From: Brasenia schreberi
Lineage: Eukaryota > Streptophyta > Magnoliopsida > Nymphaeales > Cabombaceae
NCBI GenBank assembly: GCA_036023115.1
Contig: JAYKKT010000089.1
Span: 12,542,501 to 12,606,500 of the forward strand
Reading direction: 5' to 3'
Length of the DNA: 64,000 bases
Both the position numbers and the translations under genes were made by a program. The notes beneath the pieces are model-generated. The model was not told the DNA's origin. It made no database searches and saw only the letters and a program-made list of their open reading frames with translations. Of the stretch, positions 57,648 to 64,000 are shown one piece after another (the stretch's first letter is position 1; each line of letters opens with the position of its first letter).

Positions 57648-58140
57648 TTAAGACGGCAATTGAAGCTTCGCATTGTTCTTCCAGCTGCAAAACAGAGAAA
57701 AAGGGTATGATCAGTGACCGATACAAAAGAGTGAACTAAAACTTGCAAATAGGACGATTTATGAGTTCAGGATCCTCGTATAACACATGCAAGACAGACC
57801 AGAAGCAACTTCTATCATACTAGTCCATGACTAAGTCGAGCTATCAGTCCGTCAAACTATTGAATCACTGACATAAAGTAGGAGGATCAAACTTGGTCAC
57901 GTTTTGCATCGTCATTTAGCACTCGCCTGATATAGTAGTAGTAATAGAAATCTGCATAGAGAGCGGTCTGCATAAGGCCTGAGATTGAAGCTGAAAAAGA
58001 ACACAGTAGATCAACTATAAGCCTTTTTTTGGATAAAAACAGTATCTCATGCCACTTTCCACTTACATATCCATCGCACGTGGTGCTTCTCCATCAAGTA
58101 TCGATACACCCAATTGACACAGTAAAGTGCCCTATAAGCT
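57648..58140 (-). CDS. ER lumen protein-retaining receptor (ERD2-like), last three exons
   Basis: Three exons on the minus strand join without a stop. Exon 58067-58140 reads AYRALYCVNWVYRYLMEKHH then VRWI. Exon 57927-57990 reads SSISGLMQTALYADFYYYYY then I. Exon 57648-57684 reads SWKNNAKLQLPS and TAA. This matches the C-terminus of ERD2/KDEL receptors, multi-pass Golgi/ER proteins that return K/HDEL-bearing proteins to the ER; the last transmembrane helices and the short K-x-L-Q-L-P tail are recognisable. Acceptors are CATTCGCAG, CTTTTTCAG and TTTTGCAG. The first donor is GTAAGT; the second is a GC donor (ATCAG/GCGAGT). Upstream exons are not found before the window end, so the preceding intron must exceed 5.8 kb (with RNase H and Copia relics inside), or the gene is truncated. 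Divergent residues (C-V-N-W-V, M-E-K-H-H) leave a recent pseudogene possible. Confidence 0.8.
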
Positions 58141-58149
58141 CTGCGAATG

Positions 58150-58434
58150 TAGATCAAGAAAAGATATAAGCACGTTCCTATGAGGATATGTTCTTTTTCT
58201 TTGAGTAGTTTCCTTGCAGGAACTTTAATTTATGCTTGAATTTCATCAAATGTTAGTAGTCCTAACTTATAATGTTGAAGCTACAATGACAAATCAGCCA
58301 AATCAACTCTTTGTGTCACAAAGACAAGACTGAGATAAAGACCAGCCAACACATGAAGCTCAGATATGTTTTTTTTCTGCAGAAACTGAATTTTACCTTC
58401 TTTTTTCCAGAAAAAAAATGTCACTAATTCCGAA
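58150..58434. other. Intronic or intergenic sequence next to ERD2-like exon
   Basis: T-rich on the minus strand, consistent with intron. No exon found. Confidence 0.4.
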
Positions 58435-58860
58435 TCAGGTGTACATCATGAGCAACAAGCTCATTTGCATCAGAAGGAAAATCCTCCTGCCATACCTTGT
58501 GTTGTTTGCTACTTGCTGAGAGGTGAGGTAATATGCTACTGCATTAGCACTCCTCTTAACATGCTGGTATAAACCAAGTGAAAAGTTGTTGCTGATAATA
58601 CCACAGTCCTGAACTAACACCAAAATAAGACTACAAAATCTTCGGATTCCTTTAAAGCTTAAGTATGCTTCCTTGCACTCAGTTTCAATGATAATCTTTT
58701 GTATCTGCATTTTCTTTGCCAATTTCATACCCAATGGATTGCCCACTATTCCCAAGATTTAACATCTTCCAGCTCCAAAGGCCATTCATGATTTGTACCG
58801 ATGGCCCCCACCACATTTTTTCCTCTCTTTTATTGATGCATCTACATTGACTGGAAAGAA
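58435..58860 (-). pseudogene. RNase H-like domain (RVT_3 type) remnant
   Basis: A minus-strand open frame carries LGMKLAKKMQIQKIIIETEC, KEAYLSFKGIRRF, then QDCGIISNNFSLGLYQHVKR and SANAVAYYLTSQQV. This matches the plant RNase H-like domain of L1-type LINEs and related host genes (A-x-x-M-A-x-x-x-x-x-x-x-I-I-I-E-T-D-C, V-x-H-V-x-R-E-A-N-x-x-A-D-x-L-A). VNVDAS-like text upstream, near 58845, would supply the first catalytic Asp. Two expected catalytic residues are altered (ETEC for E-T-D-C, AYYL for A-D-x-L) and the start is frameshifted, so it is probably a dead LINE remnant. Confidence 0.7.
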
Positions 58861-58936
58861 CAACGCAAGATATATGTACATACCCATAAGCATACCAAGT
58901 TTTCTAATCATATATATATTGGTTAAAGATGAGGAA

Positions 58937-59255
58937 TGTTGAATTTTGGGCTTGAATCAATCATTGAATTGAACAATGGAGCACTACAATGGTGTGGATC
59001 GGCCAGCACCTGCCGCCACCACCCTTTTCATGTTAAAACCCAATAACAAACCCTAATGACTACTTATATGCTGATTTAACTTGAAAGACTAAAATGACCG
59101 TAATAAGTAACTCATGGATTACGGTTCGTGATCCATTAGGACCCGTATTACAAACTACTATACTTTACATGACTCAAACTTACTTATGACTCTACGTATA
59201 CACCTATAACTTAATAATAACTCTAATTAATCAAGATTTAACTTGATTTCCAACA
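58937..59255 (-). repeat. 3' LTR of the Copia element (319 bp)
   Basis: On the minus strand it starts TGTTGGAAATCAAG directly after the polypurine tract CTTGAGGGGGCG (59256-59267) and ends AAAATTCAACA. TGTTG and CAACA are matching inverted ends. The base composition is AT-rich with no coding potential. Confidence 0.8.
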
Positions 59256-59267
59256 CGCCCCCTCAAG
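59256..59267 (-). promoter_or_regulatory. Copia polypurine tract
   Basis: CTTGAGGGGGCG on the minus strand lies immediately before the LTR start. This is the classical plant Copia primer for plus-strand DNA synthesis. Confidence 0.85.
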
Positions 59268-59862
59268 TTGAATCTTGAAGTTTTGTAATCTTCAACTGAT
59301 GGAGAGCTTTCTGAAATCCTCTTATGGAAGCCGGTTTTGTGAAGATATCCGTCAATTGGTCTTCTGAACGTACATGAATCAAGTTGAAGATGCCTTGAGT
59401 AATCTTTTCTCTGATGAAATGACAATCTATCTCAATATGCTTCGTTCGTTCATGAAAAACAAGATTTAAGGCAATCTGGAGAGTTGCTTTGCTATCAGTA
59501 TAATAGGTAACCGGAGTATTCACTTTGAAGCCAAGTTCTGTTAAGAGGGATAAAACCCATATTCTTTCATACATGCCTGAAGCAATTGCACGATATTTTG
59601 CTTATGCACTCGATCTAGACACAACTGATTGTTTCTTGCTCTTTTATGATACAATGTTTCCTTCCAAACATACCACATACCCAATAGTTGATTTTCTATC
59701 AGTCTTCAAACCTGTCCAATCAGCATCTAAATATATCTTTAGATCCAGGGATGAATTTGCAGTGTACAATAAGCCATAGGTTAGTGCAGACTTCAAGTAT
59801 CTGATGATATGAAAGACTGTATTCATATGATGTCTAGAAGGATTATGCATCCATCTACTCAC
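59263..59862 (-). pseudogene. Copia RNase H region
   Basis: 59644-59862 reads HHMNTVFHIIRYLKSALTYG, LLYTANSSLDLKIYLDADWT, then GLKTDRKSTIGYVVCLEGNI. 59263-59574 reads ELGFKVNTPVTYYTDSKATL, HERTKHIEIDCHFIREKITQ, then HVRSEDQLTDIFTKP. Catalytic D-A-D-W and Y-T-D-S are present. The T-x-E-A-E-Y segment falls in the broken part between the two frames. Confidence 0.92.
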
Positions 59863-60099
59863 ATAGCCAACAACAAAACTGATATCAGGACGTGTAATAG
59901 TGACATATATTAGCTACCCAACCAATTTTGGTACCTTTCAATATCCTCATATGGTTCTGCATTATTATTATCATCCTCCTTGGGAGTCTCCATAGGAATC
60001 AAGCATGCACGATAGTCTCCAATTTTGGTTTCTTTCAACAAGTCCAGAATATATTTCCTTTAACTTAAGAATAATGTATTGTTGCTATGAATCACCTCT

Positions 60100-61409
60100 A
60101 TACCGAAAAAGTAATTTAATCTTCCCAAATCCTTCAAATCAAATAAAATATTGAGTTGTTTCTTGAGCCATCTCCTGTAATAATGATATTATCAACATAT
60201 ACCAATAACATAATATTTCTCTTACCATGTTTAATGAATAGTGTATGATCACCGATGCATTGTTTAAACCCCAGAGTCACTAAATTTCTCAAACCATGCC
60301 TGTGGAGATTGTTTCAATCCATAAATTGATTTCTTTAGTTTGCACACTTTCCCTTGTTCATTTCCATTGAAGTATCCTGGTAGTAAGTCCATATAGATGT
60401 CTTCCCTGAGATCACCCTAAAGGAATGCACTCTTCACGTCAAGCTATCATAATTCCCATTTTTTATTGATTGCCAAACTCAACAAGATCCTGATGGTGTT
60501 CATCTTGGCCACTGGAGCAAATGTCTTTATGTAATCTATGCCGTAGGACTGACTGTATCCTTTTGCAACTAATCTTGCCTTATATCTTTCTATATTTCCA
60601 TCGGCCTTATATTTTACTGAGAATACCCACTTACATCCTACAGTTTTCCTCTCTGATGGTAGATCTGTCAATTCCCATGTATTATTGCGTACTAAAGCTA
60701 AAATTTCCTCTTCCATGGCTGCTTTCCATTCTGAGTGTACTTTAGCCTCTTCATAAGTCCTTGGTATAAAAGTATTTTCTGTATTCATCACAAACAACTC
60801 ATATTCTTTTGGATAAACAGAGAGTGACACCATTTTGTCCAATGCATATTTTACAGTTGTGGGCTTTCCTTTTCTAATTGCAATGGATAAATCATCCATT
60901 TCCACATTTGAGGTGTGAGAGCTTATCTGAAGAGGAGGTGGATTTGATTCACTTTGGGAATTTTGATCTAGGGTGACAGTCTGATCTGGAAAAACAATCC
61001 TTCGGTTTCCTCGATTATATACTTGCCATTCCCTTGCATTTTCTTGAGTGGATGTAATGTCTATTGCAGGAAGTGGGATCACTGCAGTAGACTGTACTGT
61101 AGATGTAAGTTCTTCCTGCACTCCATAAAATGGAATGTCTTTATGAAAGCTGATATCCATTGTAACATAAAACTTTTGTTTGGACGGATCATAACACTTA
61201 TACTCCTTTTGCGTGGTCGAATATCCTAAGAAGATGCACTTAATCGACCTCGCATCAAGTTTATCTCTGGCACCTTGATGGATATGGACAAAGCACGTAC
61301 AACCAAAGATTCTTGGTAACAAATGGAATTGTTTTCTTAAAGGATATAGGGAGTGAAATGGAGTATCTCTACTGAGAATTCTGCTCGACATACGATTTAT
61401 AAGAAACAC
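60100..61409 (-). pseudogene. Copia integrase C-terminus and reverse transcriptase
   Basis: A 320-codon open frame (60447-61409) begins with MFLINRMSSRILSRDTPFHS, then FGCTCFVHIHQGARDKLDAR, the integrase C-terminal region. KWVFSVKYKADGNIERYKAR and LVAKGYSQSYGIDYIKTFAP then start the RT. Below 60447, in other frames, come [23 protein letters not shown] and YVDNIIITGD (about 60175-60202). The last shows the YVDD box changed to YVDN. Confidence 0.92.
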
Positions 61410-61479
61410 AACTATTAAAACTGCTTCACCCGAGTAATATTTAGGTAATTACATCCAATTAAGAGAGTTCTCGCAACTT

Positions 61480-62164
61480 CTAAAATGTGTCGGTTCTTCC
61501 TTTCAGCCACACCGTTCTGTTGAGGAGAGTAGGAACAAGACGTCTGGTATAAGATTCCCTGTTGTAGGAAGTATGAGTGAAGGGATTAAGACATAAATTC
61601 TCCACCATTATCACTACGAATGATTTTAATAGCACTCTGAAACTGAGTCTGTATAAACTGACAGTATACATGAATAATTTCTCTCACTTCATCTTTAGTT
61701 TTCATAAGATAAATCATAGTAAATCTAGTGCAATCATCAATAAATGATACAAAGTACTTATATCCCTCCATAGAAATCGTAGAACAAGGACCCCAAATAT
61801 CAGAATGCACAATCTCAAAAGGAATGGAAGATGTTTCTTCATTTAAAGGAAAGGAAATGCGATGGTGTTTAGCCTTCTGGTAAGTTTCACAATTCAAATT
61901 CAAATCATTACAATCTCTAAACTCTGGTAATAACATTTTTATTTTGGAAAACGGTAAATGGCCTAACCGCTGGTGCCAACGAGGTATGTCCTCCTTCTGT
62001 CTCTCAATAATTATCGTTGATTGTAGAGCAGCCCCTTTATTATCCTCGCATACACAGAGACCTCTTCTCACATTACCATGACTAAAGATCTTCCCCGTCT
62101 TTAGTTCCTGAAAGGCACATCCAATGGAATCAAAGATTATACGATATTTTAAATTCTGAGTCAT
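61480..62164 (-). pseudogene. Copia GAG-pre-integrase and integrase core
   Basis: The open frame carries WHQRLGHLPFSKIKMLLPEF and NCETYQKAKHHR, where the second zinc-binding Cys of C-x-x-C is a Tyr. HSDIWGPCSTISMEGYKYFV, SFIDDCTRFTMIYLM and IRSDNGGEFMS follow, the catalytic Asp, Asp and Glu regions. The frame then shifts at about 61586. Confidence 0.92.
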
Positions 62165-62504
62165 AGCAAAAATATATAATAGGTTTACTGATATGTTGGG
62201 AACATGTAAAACATCTTTTAATGTACCAAATGATGTAATAATACTTCATTTTCCCACTATTGGAGTAAGAGACCCATTTGCCAGTCTAATATTGATTTTT
62301 CCCCGTGTCAATTCATATTCATTAAAGAAATTTCTTCGGCTAATCTGTAGTACCAGAATCAATAACCCATATCCTTGAATAAGAAGAATTTATATTACCT
62401 TGTGTCAGGAATGAGAATTGATAGGCAATAGATGCTTGTGAATCACTATGAGAGGAAGAAGAAGGATGTTGCGGATCAGTCAAACGTGCCTTTAACAATT
62501 CAAT

Positions 62505-63459
62505 TTATTTCTTCATATCAGCTAGAGAAGTAGTATTGTCTTCAGCTTTTTGTTTTTCGTTGTGATCACTGCTGAAGTATGCCCTATTGTTCCGATTCTG
62601 AAAATAAGTAGGTTTTCCAACTAACTCCCAATATGTTTCTTTGGAATGTTGAGGTTTTCCATAGTGTGAACATATGATCTTTTCTTTTTCTTCAAATGTC
62701 AATCCAGATCTACCTCTGACTCTACCATAACCTCCTCTTTCTCGAGCAAAGGGAGGAACATAGGTATTTTTCCCAATAAATGCTAAAGTCTCTGAATTGA
62801 GTTTGGTTTCTTTTTCCAGAAGTTTTTTGTCTTCTTTTCTAAGGAGAAGTGAGTATACCGTGCTCAACGATGGATGTTCTTCCCTACTGAGGATGTTATT
62901 CTTTACTGCTTCATACTATGAGGAAATCCCCTATAGAAAGTTGAACACTTTGCGCTCTTTAAACTCCTCATTCCTTTCGAGAGTACAAGCCTGACACTTA
63001 GTCTTAGAATACAATTGCAGTTCTTCCCACAGACCTCTGAGCTCTACATAATACTCACTGACTGACCGTTCTCCTTGTCTACATTTTCGAATCTTCTCTA
63101 TGAGATCATATTTCTTAGCCATATTTTTTCTTTGAGCATAGGCTTCTTGAATTGCCAGCCAGATATCCCTAGTAGTCTCTAAAAACATAAAAGTGCTGCC
63201 AAAGAGTCATAGATTGAATTAACCAAGCACTTACCAGTGCATTTTCTCTGCACCATCGAAAATAAGAAGGATCTGAAAATGGGGGTCTAGGTATATCACC
63301 TGTCAGATAATCCCATCGCCCCCTAGCCATGATAGGCAGCTCTATTGATCTGGCCCATTGAAGGTAATTCTTACCATCTAATTTTAAATTTATGATTTGA
63401 AAGACTTCACTTTTGTCTAACGGAGATTCATTACTGTCTGACATCTTCACTTTTTCCAT
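62505..63459 (-). pseudogene. Copia gag polyprotein, frameshifted
   Basis: Three consecutive frames. 63459-63169: MSDSNESPLDKSEVFQIINL, KLDGKNYLQWARSIELPIMA, RGRWDYLTGDIP. 63188-62931: TTRDIWLAIQEAYAQRKNMA, KKYDLIEKIRKCRQGERSVS, EYYVELRGLWEEL. 62867-62505: the zinc-knuckle region CSHYGKPQHSKETYWELVGK, with two Cys changed to Tyr. This is the UBN2/retrotran_gag organisation of Copia. Confidence 0.9.
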
Positions 63460-63470
63460 TCTTATACTAG

Positions 63471-63780
63471 ACTTGAAGTATCCAACTTTCTGTCACACAC
63501 TCGTAACAACAAACACTTGGTGTGTTAATACAAAAAACTGTTAAACAAATTCCCAATTTGCCTCCAACTGCACACTACCGGTTCCTACAAGCAATTCCCA
63601 GTCTGCCGCCAACTGCAATCTACCAATTCCTATTTGAACAAGGTCTTTAAATAACAAACATACCTTAAGATAATGAATCAAATGACGTGCCTGATATGAA
63701 CACTTTGCTTCATCAATTGATAAGACAGCAACAATCAGTTCAATCACTCAAAGATTATGAATACAACCAGTGTTGTCTGA
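63471..63780. other. Copia 5' leader or flanking sequence
   Basis: Sequence upstream of the gag start on the minus strand. A short GGTTCCTAC/AATTCCCA(A/G)T(T/C)TGCC(T/G)CCAACTGCA passage occurs twice (63548-63575 and 63593-63620). No LTR was found here. Confidence 0.4.
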
Positions 63781-63835
63781 CGCGTATCGTATCGCGTATC
63801 GCTGGGCTCCACGATACGGGCGTATCGTATCATAC
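63781..63835. repeat. CGTATCG/CGATACG-rich repeat
   Basis: GCGTATCGTATCGCGTATCG, then CGATACGGGCGTATCGTATC, gives several direct and inverted CGTATCG words. A following A-rich segment to about 63935 repeats GAAAATTTTGG. It resembles a dispersed plant repeat (MITE-like). Confidence 0.6.
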
Positions 63836-64000
63836 TTTAATATTAAAAAACTATAAAAATTATTTTAAAAATCAATAAAATTAGTAAAAATCCGAAAAAA
63901 ATCAAGAAAATTTTGGAAAATTTTGGAAAAATCTGGTAATTGCTTTAAATTCATATAATGCAAAGTTTAGCACAGATTGAACATTTAATATTGAACAATT
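63836..64000. other. AT-rich window end
   Basis: No exon of the ERD2-like gene or other feature recognised. Confidence 0.4.

Larger units (their letters stand above)
58937..63470 (-). mobile_element. Ty1/Copia retrotransposon, 5'-truncated
   Basis: On the minus strand, in order: gag (63459-62505), GAG-pre-integrase and integrase (62164-61480), RT (61409-60100), RNase H (59862-59263), polypurine tract and a 3' LTR (58937-59255). It is the best preserved polyprotein in the window, with long open stretches. No 5' LTR matching TGTTGGAAATC was found above the gag start, where an unrelated CGATACG-type repeat begins, so the 5' LTR is deleted or displaced. Stops and a mutated catalytic box make it non-autonomous. 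Confidence 0.93.

Overview
This window looks like AT-rich nuclear DNA of a flowering plant. It is dominated by decayed transposable elements: Ty1/Copia, Ty3/Gypsy, an RTE-type LINE, a tRNA-derived SINE, solo LTRs, MITEs and long (AT)n tracts. Plant gene families support this (an IDA/PIP-like signalling peptide, the 3' end of an ERD2-type KDEL receptor, ClpP/ClpR and NHL gene fragments). The species cannot be named from the sequence. Most open frames here are chance frames or remnants of transposon proteins.

Layout. 1-4.6 kb: degenerate coding remnants resembling a plant-mobile-domain-type element. 5.37-5.73 kb: MITE with TTA target-site duplications (TSDs). 5.75-7.3 kb: possible organelle-like or intronic sequence, a SINE and a LINE tail. 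8.4-11.9 kb: minus-strand Gypsy relic. 13.2-13.6 kb: intact 145-codon frame for a small membrane protein. 16.5-23.6 kb: plus-strand Copia relic, split by a 2.5-kb block holding a ClpP/R-like exon and by a 2.9-kb solo LTR. 25.6-25.9 kb: secreted peptide precursor gene. 26.2-26.5 kb: foldback. 27.5-28.35 kb: two SINEs. 29.5-33.9 kb: minus-strand LINE split by a second copy of the long solo LTR. 34.1-36.5 kb: unidentified relic with a LINE tail inserted. 37.3-39.2 kb: MITE split by a 1.66-kb solo LTR. 39-47 kb: MITEs, SINEs, microsatellites and LTR-like sequence. 47.8-57.1 kb: NHL gene fragment, four LINE relics and a second minus-strand Gypsy relic. 57.6-58.1 kb: last three exons of an ERD2-like gene. 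58.4-58.9 kb: RNase H relic. 58.9-63.5 kb: minus-strand Copia relic with a 3' LTR.

Only three loci look like possible host genes: the peptide precursor (minus strand, 25563-25862), the ERD2-like exons (minus strand, 57648-58140) and, less surely, the membrane-protein frame (plus strand, 13191-13628). No pathway or operon links them. Their shared context is a transposon-filled intergenic or intronic landscape.

The best-supported structural results are TSDs read directly from the sequence. They prove separate insertion events: four SINEs, one 5'-truncated LINE, three solo LTRs and one PIF/Harbinger-like MITE. No new multi-gene system was found. The most unusual items are the two-motif peptide precursor, the SINE family, the twin solo LTRs nested in different hosts, and a 46-bp perfect palindrome.
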